The notes below the pieces were generated by a model that had not been told where the DNA came from, did no database searches, and was given only the letters and a program-made list of their open reading frames with translations. From the NCBI GenBank assembly GCA_018398805.1, contig JAGFBZ010002395.1:2603001-2667000 (forward strand): DNA of 64,000 bases, given 5' to 3'. Both the position numbers and the translations under genes were made by a program. Of this stretch, positions 13,901 to 24,811 are shown in pieces; position 1 is the first letter of the stretch, and each line of letters starts with the position of its first letter. Origin of the DNA: Hirundichthys speculiger. Its lineage: Eukaryota > Chordata > Actinopteri > Beloniformes > Exocoetidae.

Positions 13901-16900
13901 TCAGGTACTCCAAGTGACGTTTTGTCATTCAGTGAGACCAGAGCACAATCTCTGGTCAATCACAGGACTGAGCCATTCCTGGCTTTTAACCAGAGACAGC
14001 TGTCACGGATTTATCCCTCAGCCTATCGTATCGACTCTTCTAATTTCAACCCTCAATTCTACTGGAATGTGGGTTGTCAACTGGGTAAGATGGTATTCTT
14101 TCACTCTAAGCGTTGATGAATATAGAGCACCTTATATTTATTCAAATGTCTGCCATTTCCCATTAACTGATACAGCATAGGTCATGCATACACAAACAAA
14201 TTCATTCATATTCACTTGTCAATCTTCATTTCTGCATACCATGCAAAGTTTTTTTTTTTTGTTTTTTTTTTGGTTACAGGTTAGAAAACGATCTAATTTC
14301 TAAAAACAAAACGGAACAAAAGCAAGCAAACAAACAAACAAACAAAGAAGAACAGACTTGAACTCCCTGTCTTCATTAAGGTGCCAATGGCCCCCAGATG
14401 ATCAGTTTTTGAACTCTTTTTGTAAACTTTCATTGTTTGGGGTATGTTTTTGAGAAAAAGAAAAAAAAAGCCTATACATTTTTGAGGCACCTTGTTTGAA
14501 ATTCCCGTGATGTTTAGTTTTGGGAACTGTGAAAGCCATGGCCAAACCCTCGCCTTGCCACCACTTGTTTTAGATCACTGTGGTGTTTAAGATCATTATC
14601 TTGTTCGAAAAGAAATCCTCTTTCATCTTCAGGCTCTTTCTAATCATGACATTATAATGTTTTCTAGCAGAATAGGGGCAAACCGACAACCCTGAATTAT
14701 AATGTGTGAGGGAGCAGAACTCACATTCCTCTGGAGCTTTGCAGACGACACGCCTCTTTCTCTCCGCTATGGCTTCCTCCAGTTGTTCCAGTAGAAGTAG
14801 GCAGGATCACCACTGGTTTCGCAGGCAGTGTTGATCATTTCCTCACCGAAGTGACAAGGAACATAGCCTGGACTTTTATGTGAGGTTCAGCTTGGCAGGT
14901 ATTCTTCCCTCCTTTGTCCTTATGCTGTCGCTAAATTGGCGCCTCCTGAGTCAGTGGGAGTTTGCATAGTCTCCTCAAAACTGGACGTTTACACGACTGA
15001 TAACGACCAGTTTCTATGCCGGGGCTGTCCCCCAGTGGGTACCATTTTCACGGTACTTGGATTTTCCCTGTTGACAAGTATTTAATTAATCACAGTGTTC
15101 CAGTCTACTACAACTACTATTTATCTATATGGCTTGTTTAGGTGTTCATCTGCAAACATCTTTGTCTCAAATGTACATAATCAGAAGAAAGATTTTCTTT
15201 CCACAATTTTTGAAGGTAACATTGCAACAAAATTCCTATTTTCTACACCTTCCCAAGGGTCTTTGTGTGTAAATCAGTGGCATCTCAACTTGGCCCCCAC
15301 TGTTCCTGGTAATAAAACTCCCTAACTATGAACTGAGACGATGTCTACCTTGAAAATGTATTTTAATAGGATTAGGCAGCTGCAAAGAGAAGCCCTAAGC
15401 GCTGATTCTGTGGGTAAAGCTTGGTCAAGATTTACGAAGCTTTGAAATTCACATCACCTGGCCTTTACTTTGTTATAAATTGTGAACTGGATAGAGCCCT
15501 AAGAAGCTATTTAAGCTCTAATGCCTTGGTTATTAGATCAAAAATGTTGTACAGAATGGTTTACGTTTACCATTAACGCCTTTTGGAGATGTTTAAACAG
15601 TTCTGCAGGGTATGTCTCCCATATATTTGCATTTTCTCTGTGGGTGTCAGTGAGTTTATTTATGGTATTGCATTCTGATTTTTCTTTTCAGTGGCCCTCA
15701 ACTATCAGACGGAGGGAAGGATGATGCAACTCAACAGAGCCAAGTTCATGGTGAATGGGGGTATTGGTTATGTACTCAAGCCTCCTCCCATGTGTCAAGG
15801 TATGGCAACAAACAGACTACATGGACACGAATCTATAAAATATAGATAGATTCGGCTTCAGGTATAGGATTATTGCAGAAATGGAAATGCATTTTTACTG
15901 CATTTATTAATTCATTGTCCACCTCAGGCATGCATAAAGAAGATCTTAAAATGCAAGAGATTCAAACTCAAATGTGAATTTCAATTAAAAATGAATGCAA
16001 AAACACACTGAATATTTTACTGGAACACATTGCAAAAGTGATAAAGTTTGCATCATGTTGCAGCCACCCTCCTCTTGAAGTGTTGCGCCTCTGTTCCTGA
16101 AATGATCAGACACAATGTATGAGAGACATGGTCAAACTTTGCAAAATACATTTCTACTCTTTATGATAATTACTGATTATTTAAAAAAAAAAAAAAAAGT
16201 GTTATATGGAAACAACTGTGACAGAAGGTCTGGATGTTGAGATTAATTGATGACATTAATTAAAGTTGTTGCTCTGCTGTCTTTTACTCCCTGTAGGCTC
16301 CTTCAACCCATTCAGTGATGACCCACTTCCAGCTTACCCCAAGAAGCAGCTCATTCTCAAGATCATTAGTGGGCAGCAGCTGCCCAAACCACCAGACTCC
16401 ATGCTGGGGGACCGCGGAGAGGTAAAAACACACGAAAGCACAAGCACAGTGCTCTCACATTCTCCATCTGTTGTTCCCTCTCTGGGGCACAAACTTGCAT
16501 CCGCACACATTTTGCACTTTTATACTTGACTGCTCACAGAAGTTCAACCTGCTCTCAGCATTAGTGTCATAGCTGAAAATGTAACTAAATCTTCTGCTCT
16601 CTCTCCTCTATCAGATTATTGATCCATTCGTTGAAGTGGAGATCATTGGTTTGCCAGTTGACTGCTGCAAGGAACAGACACGAGTTGTTGATGACAATGG
16701 CAAGACGCACACACAAATCCAAATCATCAGCACCATTTAGCGTACAAACCAAAGCAAATACATGTACTGGTGACATTTTAAGAAAAAAAAACATTTGTTT
16801 CGCTCCTAAAAAAAAAAAAAAATGAAATAAGAAACAGTGCCACATATGATGCATTTAATTTTGAGCTCTGGAGCACTGCCAGCATCAAGAGTCAGATGAA

Positions 16901-19900
16901 TTAATTAGAGGCACAAAGGAAGCAGAACGGAGTGATCTGCTGGCTTGACCACCAACGTGTCTCCACATGAGGGCTGCTGGGAGGGGGAGGGAAAAATCCT
17001 CCTCTGGGAAAGGTTATGGAGCCCTGGGAAGATACATCATTTGACTAACCACTATTAATAATGTCACAGTTATTATTTATTATATATTTTTTTAATTATT
17101 GTTTTTTATCTTACTATTTTTATTATTATTATTATTATTTGTCTATATTCTTCTTTTTTTTTTGCTGTTTTTCTATTACTGTCCGCTTGCTGCTGCAACA
17201 ATGTGAATTTCCCCATTGTGGGACAAATAAAGGAATATCTTATCTTACCACTTCTACCGTGTCCTTTTCCCCAGTCATTATTAGAAACCTCAAAGGCTGT
17301 TCAAAGGATTTGTACTTAAGTAAGATATTGTTGAGGTAGATACTAAATACAATTAACTTATGTGTGCATGGTTTTTTTTCCCCTCAGGTTTTAATCCAGT
17401 ATGGGAGGAGACTCTATCCTTCACACTTCATATGGCTGAGGTGGCACTCGTGCGTTTCCTTGTCTGGGATCACGACCCAATCGGACGGGATTTTATAGGC
17501 CAACGGACTGTTGCCTTCAGCAGCCTGATGCCTGGTTTGTGTGGAATTTCAGTTGTTTCAGCTTTCTGTTAAATAAGGATCCTTTTGTGTGTGAATGCTA
17601 CTGTTTGTTTCTGCCAACTACAATCGCCACAGCTCTGACAGTTGACTCAAATAGTCTTGAACTTAAATTAATAATTTCCCAGCTCAGCAGCTATGAGGCA
17701 CATTGTCTTATGAACCATGACATGATATATTTGTTTCATGTCATGCGAGTTGGCAGGTTATTTCAGCTTTCTACATCTGTCAGAGTTGACCCTACACTGC
17801 CGACTCCTTTTCCTGAGGCTGCTACTATACAATCAACAGTCTGATGACAGCTGTTATTTTTCTTGAACCCATACTCCACCTCAAACTCTTTCTTTCTAAA
17901 TTTTTACACAACAGGTTACAGACATGTTTACTTGGAGGGACTAACTGAGGCTTCCATCTTTGTGCATGTGTCAATGCATGATGTCTACGGGAAGGTAAGC
18001 GCTCCATAGTTCTTGTACTTGCTTTAGCAGCGCAGCTTCGTTGTTAACTGAGATTATGGTGTGGAGGTCAAAAGGAAGTGCTTCTCTCAACACATCAATC
18101 AACTGAAGCCCTTCTCCCTCGGTCCTTTTCTCTCTAGTGGAGCCCTCTAGTCCTGAACCCCAGCTATACCATAATGCACTTTTTAGGTGCTAACAAGGTA
18201 TAAGGAGACTCTAGGCTCTCTGTGGTGGTGCATGGAAGAGTAATGCATGACGCATATGAACAGCCTGTGTTCTGCCATATCTTGAGTGACATGTTTGTGG
18301 GTGATATTATGTCTTACATTTTGCTAACAAGGCTAGTTTTCATTCTGTCTTCTCTTCTTCTTTTTTTTTTTTTGGTCTCCTCATCTACATAATTTCAGTG
18401 TAAACATGCATGCACAAACAAAACGACAGCTTTTTGCATTTTTTGCTGTGGTTACATTACTTGAGTAAGGGTGCCATCTGCAGGTAATGTTCATTAAACC
18501 ATGCTATTGTCTTATTTGCTGAAAAATAATTGTAATCAAAATCAATATTTCTGTTGTTTCAGTTGAAATTAACACTTTGGTCAACAATGCGTGAAGTCTT
18601 GCTCAGTGTGTTAAAAGTGCCCTCTGGTGTATAATGCATTTCATGTCCTCTTTGTTGATGTCTTATTTTATTTTTGTGTGATTCCTGCTGTCTTCAGGGT
18701 CACCAGCTGCGAGGTATCCGAGGCTTCTTCAATCGTTCCTCCAAGTCCTCTGTGGACGCAAACTCCACTGGTCTTCGGAAACGCTCCATCAGTGATCACC
18801 TCCTGCGTCGTACAGCTAGTGCCCCAGCAAAGGGACGGAAGAAGACCAAGATGGCGCTATCAGAGTCAGTGGCTTCAATATCTGAGCATAAGAACGGCAA
18901 TGGTGCAGCAGCACGAGTAGAGGGAGCGTCAGGAAAGGAAGGAGGGGCAGAGAAACTCCAGCCTCGACCCCCTCTTATCCACAGACCTATCTCCATGCCG
19001 TTAGACAGGCTTCTGCAAGGGCAACTGTCCCTCTCCTCCACAGACAAGGAACAGCGTGATGTTGGGGCAGACACTGTCATTGGTGGGTATCTTCCTCTTA
19101 TCCAAGTCAGACAGAAAGACATTTTGGAATAATGTAAACAGCTCTTAACTCACTTCTGTTCTAGCTGAATTACCTTTTGAACTTCTCAATATTCATGAAC
19201 TGCTTTCAAAGAGCAACACACCAATTTGAGGCAATTATAAGTGAGACTATTGGGTACATTTTGTTCGCACTGCTCCATTATTCAAGTAAGTTAAAGCATC
19301 TGAGAAAAGAATAGTTTTCCCTAAAAAACTTGGATTTGACATTTCTTAAAACAGTAATTTGAAATAAACTGTTTGTATGTTAATGAACGTAAAATGCATT
19401 TTAATTTGTTTTGTTTATTTATGTATTTCCTGCTAAGACTGACAAAAAAATTCATGTACAAAAAACATGTAAACTGTTAGACCACACCTTTCTCTCCATG
19501 ATACCTTAACATGCCTTTTCTGTCCCATCTTCATTTGCTGTGTTTTTTCATAGTAGAGAACTGACTAGGATATTCCTGCAGGTAATCTAAAATACCTATT
19601 GTCTGAAGGTTGCATTGTTCAAAAAGCATTACGTCTACCCAGTATATTTGTTTGTAAGTGGTCTGAGAAATATATTGATGTGCCATTTGATCCCATTTGA
19701 CCGAAGTGATACCATTTGATCATTTCTTTCCTAATCTGGTATTGACAAACATGATTTCTTCCTTTTTTTTTCCATTTTCCAGTTTCCCTCAGTTGTTCTT
19801 GGTGATCCATTTGTCTGTGTATTGCTATTGCCTTGCATTAATTGTTGTCATTTGTTCGTTGGATTGAGTTCTGCATGAAATATAATATGAAAGTTTATTT

Positions 19901-22662
19901 TTATTAACATGTATTATTAATCTGTGTCCACAGGGGCATGCCCATTTGACAGGCCCAGATCTTCCTCCGTGGACCCTCTCATTGAATCATCATTCTCAGT
20001 TAAATCAAGCATCTCTCCCCTTTCTAAGACAAACAAAAGCAAAGCATTGAACCAGTCAGAGGAAGCTTCTTACCTGGTTATTGGTGTTGGAGAAGCAAGC
20101 AAGGAGGAAGATTATGTTAATTACCAGTCAGAACCCAACAAATCAAAGTTCACCTCCAAAGCAACAGAGAAAAACAGTTGTATCTCACTCTCAAAAGATG
20201 ACCAGATGAGATCAGATAAACCAGAAACATCATCAAATAGTACAACATTCACTGCTGCACCTTTGGTCTCCTCATCCTCCCCCTCTGCCATTTCATTTGT
20301 GGCCCCTATTTGTTCTGACAGAATGAACTGTGATCTGAGGAGTCCCAGCTCTTTGCATGATAGCACTATCTCAAGACTCATTGAAGCGGTTTCCTTAAAT
20401 AATGAGCAAGACACATGTGGCTCCATTTCTGCTCTGATTGGTCAGTTTGAAAGCACTGATGACCAAAGCAATGCCTCAGCATTATCTCACGATATCACCC
20501 CTGCCCATACTGCAAATTTAAGGTCTGCCATGTCTAAAGCGCAAGAGGATATAAGGTCCCCTCGCAATACTAACACTCCGTGTCCTAATGAGAAACTTCT
20601 CACAAGTCCCCAGAAATGTTCTCAAAAGACAAAGTATGTAAGTAGTAACATTTCTTTGCTTGACAAGAGCTCCTGTCCACATACTCCTGCTCCAGCCCTC
20701 ATGTCAAGCCCAGAAACCACTGAGATTGAAGAGGTCTACACCATTCTGGATGAGGAGGTTCTGTTGCCTGTGTCAGTGTACAACCTGAAGAAACAGGCAG
20801 TTCATGTTCAGGCAGACACTACAGAAAGCACACCCTTAAGCAGTTTAGGGTTCTTGCCAGAAAAGGCAATTCAAGGTATAAAGAATGGGCCCAGTGTGGG
20901 CTGGAATGATGTGGACAGAGAGAGGGACAAAGGAGTAGACACTGAAGAGCCAGAGGAAAGGGTATATGAAGAAGTGAATGATCCCCCAGCAGCATTATCT
21001 GAAATGGAGTCAAGTACTACTAAAAGGTACTTGAGCTCCTCTTCAAACAACAAATGCTTCCAGATTCTCCACCATTCAGTTGGAGAGGCGTTTACAGAGG
21101 TGGAGCTAAATGTGGATGAGGATCCACTGGACATGATGCTAACTTCACCAAGACATGACAACCAATGGGAGGGGCTTATGAGTCCATCCAAACGCTATGC
21201 GATTTACCAAAATCACGAGTCCACTCCCACCTACACCCAACAGCAACAACAGCCTTCAGTGTATCTGCAAGCACAGTACCCAACACATTCCTCTCATGTA
21301 GCATTTACACACTGTCCTTCCCCAATGAATCAACTGTCTCATGAGCTGTCCAATCACCACAGACAACAGAACAACTCCCAGCCTAAGTTCTGCCAAAGAT
21401 ATACCATGTCTGGAACCTGCAACCCTACTCCGCCACGTCAGAACAGCTACCCCATGTCTCAGAGCAACTCTGAAGGCCTCAATAATAGCAGAGATTGTAG
21501 CGTTCCCTGCATGCAGCAGAAAAGCTATAGAGGTAGCCATATCGTTAATAAGCATTATCAAGACAGGCAAGGGCACAAAGAGATAAACGGGGAACAGGTG
21601 AGGTGCTTCTACAATGGTTACTCCTCTGTTGACAACCTGCCAGGTCAGTCTGCTGTATCTGTAAACATCTCTAGAGACAGAGCCCCATATTCCCCCTCTT
21701 CTGAATGTGAAGCAGTATACAGCCACCTGGACTATGACTGCATTATGCCCTCACAGTCTTTAAAATCTGAAAACATACAACCACATAGTGAAAGTCAAAC
21801 AAAAATGTCTGACCTTAAACAGTCTGGAAAACATAAAACTTCCGTCATCAACAGCAAGCACCCAGCACAGGCTGAAGCCAGAGCTTCACTGCACTCAAAT
21901 GTAAGGACTTTAAGAGCTCCTCTCCAGTCTGGTACCATAGTTCCCGCAGCCCCCAGCACATGTAAGTCTAAGTCCTTAGGAGATCTGACTTCTGAAGACA
22001 TATCATGCAATTTTCAGGGCAAATACCACATTATTAGCCGGAGTTTTGTCACTCCACATATGAGGAAGCAAAAGCCTATAGCCACTGTGGGAGAAGCAAC
22101 TTTTCATTCACAGTCTTGCGATCCACTTACAGAACAGCTACGTAGACTGGTGAGTCTAGAGGGAGATGAACGTAATAGAGAAAGCCCTCAGTTGTATCAG
22201 GAAGCAAAATCCCAACTGTCACAGCCACAAACGACAAGTGTAACTCCAGCTATTTCTAGAGATATAGACGATTCTCCGCCCGTCCTTACCCGTCGTTTAT
22301 CCTCTCGTAGCCAAAGCCGGGTACGTCACATCAACAGTCGCGCCCGTGAGAGGCAGCAAGATGCTCTAAAACCTCGGCCAGGGGTGATAATCAATAGTAC
22401 TGCCAGCATTGGTGGAGTGGTATTGAGGAACAAACCTGCCTCACAGAGTCCACTAACCAACAGACACTCTACTGGTTCTTACATAGCAGGCTACCTTGGT
22501 GACCTGGAGGACAGGGGACTTCCTGAAGGAGCCTGCACATCATTACGCTACACCAATGGGGACTATTATGGAGATCGGTACTACACAGATGACTCTCTCC
22601 CACCTTCAAATCCGTCCCACTCAGCGTCTGAGCCTGAGGTCTACTTTCTGCTCAGACTGTAG
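89..22662 (+). CDS. plch1: Phospholipase C eta (PLCH1-like), C-terminal 1,637 codons in 17 exons
   Basis: Phosphoinositide-specific phospholipase C that hydrolyses PIP2 to IP3 and diacylglycerol; the eta class is calcium-sensitive and mainly neuronal. Exons seen: 89-292, 831-951, 4803-4974, 8074-8181, 9936-10091, 10807-10869, 12361-12455, 13733-13830, 13905-14084, 15692-15799, 16297-16421, 16615-16699, 17388-17534, 17915-17994, 18138-18197, 18698-19082, 19934-22662. Every junction keeps frame and ends in AG/GT, except the donor after 16699, which is GC. The N-terminal PH and EF-hand exons lie before the window. Eta class is shown by the acidic X-Y linker and long tail. PLCH1 is preferred over PLCH2 because the C2 entry reads [14 protein letters not shown] with no extra residues. 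The PLC family call is very sure, the paralogue moderately so. No in-frame stop or frameshift was found. Confidence 0.93.
1709..1883. mobile_element. hAT-type MITE, 175 bp, with 8-bp target duplication
   Basis: Short non-coding element whose ends form an imperfect 11-bp terminal inverted repeat (CAGGGGCGCCG at left; the right end reads CGGCGCCCCAG). It is flanked by identical 8-bp repeats TTTGTATT at 1701-1708 and 1884-1891. An 8-bp target duplication with CA/TG-type ends is the hAT pattern. It has no coding capacity. Confidence 0.85.
2772..3576. mobile_element. 805-bp non-autonomous element with about 200-bp inverted repeats
   Basis: The two ends are long imperfect inverted repeats: left from TATGGAGCCCCG at 2772, right ending CGGGG-like GGGGCTCCATA at 3576. 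Flanks are GTCAGT at 2766-2771 and 3577-3582, a 6-bp target duplication. Both arms contain four to five copies of an ATTATTATGAAATA-type motif with variable spacers. The centre (about 3060-3380) is unique and GC-richer, without an ORF. The superfamily is not clear; 6-bp duplications are uncommon among cut-and-paste elements. Confidence 0.8.
4271..4296. repeat. CA microsatellite
   Basis: Short interrupted CA dinucleotide run in the plch1 intron after a CT-rich stretch. Confidence 0.8.
8074..12455 (+). CDS. plch1: plch1 X-Y linker exons (8074-8181, 9936-10091, 10807-10869, 12361-12455)
   Basis: Linker between the X and Y halves of the barrel, autoinhibitory in the PLC family. Exon 8074-8181 is strongly acidic ([18 protein letters not shown]). 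Exon 9936-10091 encodes an amphipathic [16 protein letters not shown] stretch. Exon 10807-10869 adds 21 basic, serine-rich residues and exon 12361-12455 another basic/serine stretch ending in NR. The short 63-nt and 95-nt exons are the least conserved part; the former is divisible by three, so skipping it would keep frame (inference). Confidence 0.88.
8325..8699. mobile_element. hAT-type MITE, 375 bp
   Basis: The ends resemble hAT/Charlie-type termini: left CAGCCATTCTCAAACTT, right the inverse of CAGTGATTCCAAAAGTG. The flanks are TAATAGAT (8317-8324) and TTATAGAT (8700-8707), an 8-bp target duplication with one mismatch. Subterminal GGCCCAA and GGCCACAGCCC stretches are typical of the group. 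Non-coding. Confidence 0.75.
13733..15799 (+). CDS. plch1: plch1 Y domain exons (13733-13830, 13905-14084, 15692-15799)
   Basis: Second half of the catalytic barrel. It starts with a basic run [20 protein letters not shown], continues through [10 protein letters not shown] and the family hallmark [17 protein letters not shown], and ends with [15 protein letters not shown] and [10 protein letters not shown]. The 74-bp intron at 13831-13904 is very short for this gene. Split codons match across both junctions (phase 1). Confidence 0.94.
14290..15340 (-). mobile_element. Possible decayed Tc1/mariner-type transposase relic
   Basis: On the minus strand around 14570-14620 the translation reads [15 protein letters not shown], close to the QDNDPKHT block preceding the last catalytic residue of Tc1 transposases. 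The surrounding frames are full of stops and shifts. No terminal repeats were identified, so the limits are approximate. Confidence 0.35.
16297..18197 (+). CDS. plch1: plch1 C2 domain exons (16297-16421, 16615-16699, 17388-17534, 17915-17994, 18138-18197)
   Basis: Calcium/phospholipid-binding C2 beta-sandwich. Visible landmarks are [91 protein letters not shown] and [20 protein letters not shown]. The exon ending at 16699 is followed by GC rather than GT, and the reading frame leaves no other donor. Intron 16700-17387 has an otherwise ordinary CAG acceptor. Confidence 0.94.
17190..17252 (+). mobile_element. 3' tail fragment of a LINE
   Basis: The sequence CAATGTGAATTTCCCCATTG followed by GGGACAAATAAAGGAATATC and a short ATCTT-type repeat matches the 3' ends commonly seen in fish LINE copies. 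It is heavily 5' truncated. Confidence 0.5.
18698..19082 (+). CDS. plch1: plch1 exon at start of C-terminal tail
   Basis: A 385-nt exon following the C2 domain. It opens with [18 protein letters not shown], then a basic, serine-rich segment with [19 protein letters not shown], which contains RxxS-type kinase-site-like motifs. It ends with phase 1, matching the next exon. The tail of eta enzymes is poorly conserved and shows no catalytic domain. In the PLC eta family alternative splicing near here gives short and long isoforms; reading on past 19082 gives a stop at 19132, so an intron-retained short form is possible (inference). Confidence 0.9.
19934..22662 (+). CDS. plch1: plch1 terminal exon, about 909-residue disordered tail
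   Basis: A single 2,729-nt open exon ending in TAG at 22660-22662. Composition is low-complexity and rich in Ser, Thr, Pro and Gln, with a THQ-type glutamine run (TQQQQQP) and SH3/14-3-3-like serine motifs but no folded domain that I recognise. The last residues are PEVYFLLRL; the final L-R-L resembles a class II PDZ ligand (inference). The acceptor at 19931-19933 is CAG and the split codon matches the preceding exon. Human PLCH1 also ends in a very large last exon, which supports the paralogue call. Confidence 0.92.
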
Positions 22663-23817
22663 CTCTGACCGTAACCTAATATAGGTCAAACATTGTTCTT
22701 TGATGAAGTTCAGTTATACCAAAAGCCAGATTAAATTAAGCCAATTAAATAAAGACTTGTTACAGTTTGTTGACCTGTTCACTCACTCAGAGATTTTCTT
22801 CTCTCAAAATTAAAGGCTGTCTCTTGTTCATACAATAAAATGTAAGCAAATCATCATATATAATCCATTGTTGGACCTGACAGCATGACTTTCCTGTATG
22901 AAATGTCCACTACTCAGTAGTAAATGATCTAGGTGGCTATGTATTGTCTATATTTTGGATAATGTGTAAATGCATGTGGAAACATTGAATCTTTCAGATG
23001 GCTTACTGGATTGATTGTACAGATTCTTGTTATCTTTGTCCCTGTGTTGTACCGTCTAATCCATGTACAATGATTATGAGGCAAAAAAAAAAAAAGAGCA
23101 AGAAGCAGAGAGGGAATGTCTATGTTTGTATCATTTGAATGTGTTGTATGATCAAACAGCTACTTATAATTTGTTTCAATTACCAAATGGAAGTCTTCCT
23201 TTTCTTTTTAGTGTTATTTCCTTATTTGTGTTGTTTGCAAATATTGCTGACATGATTTTTCACCTGAGAAGGGTTTTTGTTGAGAATCAGTTTCAACTGT
23301 ACATCTATGTATGTGCATGTTACATGTGAACATGTCAAGCATGACTATGCACTGGTTTATACAAGACATACTGCATTACCCTCACACATTTGCACAGAAC
23401 AAATAGAGGACATACTGTAGTACATACTGTTTGTATTGGTTGCAATACAGTCCATAAAACTGTTGTTGCTCTTGTAGAATTTTCAAATTTGATTGCAAAA
23501 CTTAAAAAAAAAGAAAATTGGACTTTAAAGGTTTTTATTTTTATAATTGCTTTGATACAGACCTACAAAAGTAATCTCTTGTATGTTCTGGTTATTTTGT
23601 TTTGTTTAACTTGATGAACTGAAGAAACACAGTGACAGCTACGCAGGGCCAGACTGAATGAGGAGTGTGGGGCAGCAGAGCTGTACCCCCCCCCCCCCCC
23701 TTTTTTTTTTTTTTGATTGTCAGTGTTACAGCATCCGTTTTTCTTAGTATTGTTGCTCATTGGAGAACCGTGAGCGGTTTCCTATCAATGCAATAAAATG
23801 CTCAAAGATTTGATTTG
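22663..23817 (+). terminator. plch1: plch1 3' UTR with candidate poly(A) signals
   Basis: AT-rich non-coding DNA after the stop. AATAAA hexamers occur at about 22747, about 22834 and 23792-23797. The last is a likely distal poly(A) signal, as it is followed by T-rich sequence and no further gene-like signal. A C-run followed by a T-run lies at about 23686-23714. Which site is used cannot be told from sequence. Confidence 0.5.
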
Positions 23818-24811
23818 AACTAATTGCATATTTGTTTCCTTTATTACTACACAGCACCAGATATTGATAGGGGATTCAAATTTAAAATAATATTTCCCCA
23901 TATGCAACCTTTAACAAAAATGTGTTTGATTTTTACATACAGTAGACCATACAATACCAGACAATACAGTAAACCTTAAAAAAGCACACCTGTGCCTTTG
24001 GACATACAATTCCAGAATCTAATTTCAGTCTGTAGTTTCACACTTAATGGGTCAAACACTGTTTTATAAAAATAAAATCGTAGTGATGTTACAGAAAAAT
24101 ACACACCCACCTGGTTGAATGTATTTTTTTCTCATAGAGGCACTCCATGTACCCCGGATCAAATGGGGTAAACGTATCACAAAAAAGTGCAGCCCCAAGC
24201 ATAAGACACTACAAAGTCGACAGCTGGTTTGCCCTCATTGCTTGTGGCTTATCTTTCAGCCTGATTGGAGTCACACACTCCAGGATCTGATAATAAGTCA
24301 TCCACATGGTGGCCAAACCACTTTTTATCAACAAAACACAGGCAGGTGATGAAGTGTAACTTTGGCAAAACATGCGCTGTGTATTTGAAAAATGGACATG
24401 GACATGCAAGATAAATCTGTGCAAACAGTTTGTGCTGTAATTTGAAAATAAACAAGAAAAAACAGCGAACATGGGCTAAGGAATGGATATGTACATCAGA
24501 TTGTCTAGGGAGAAGTTAAAAATTATTTGTAATGAAAAAGTAGTTGCTCAAATTTTGGAATGGTATGTTGTGTTTACAATGTCTCATTCCTGGCCTTCTC
24601 ACTGGCTATAGCTCAAATGGAAATTACCCTGAAAGCTACAAATATATGTCATGCAGACATATCTGTTGATTGTCGATCCAATGATTGCTCGCTGATGGCC
24701 AATAGCTGATTCCTCCAATTCACCCCCTGCCAGTCTGTGAGCTTGGAATATCCAGTTGGAACTCCAAAACACGACTGATATACTGAGCAGTTGCCACTTC
24801 TTCATTTGCAT
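23818..24811. other. Intergenic, no feature recognised
   Basis: About 1 kb after plch1 without a supported gene or classifiable repeat. Several short open frames exist on both strands, but none shows a domain or splice context. Confidence 0.5.

Larger units (their letters stand above)
293..19933 (+). other. plch1: plch1 introns: contents
   Basis: Sixteen introns. 952-4802 holds a hAT MITE (1709-1883), an 805-bp inverted-repeat element (2772-3576) and a CA tract. 8182-9935 holds a second hAT MITE (8325-8699). 14085-15691 holds a possible Tc1 relic. 16700-17387 holds a LINE 3' tail. In 293-830, 4975-8073, 10092-10806, 10870-12360, 12456-13732, 15800-16296, 17535-17914, 18198-18697 and 19083-19933 I see no gene, RNA or classifiable repeat, only unique AT-rich sequence with homopolymers. 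Confidence 0.6.

Noticed and set aside
21256..21726. 156-codon minus-strand open frame in the last plch1 exon
   Set aside because: Shadow of the plus-strand coding exon; no independent support.
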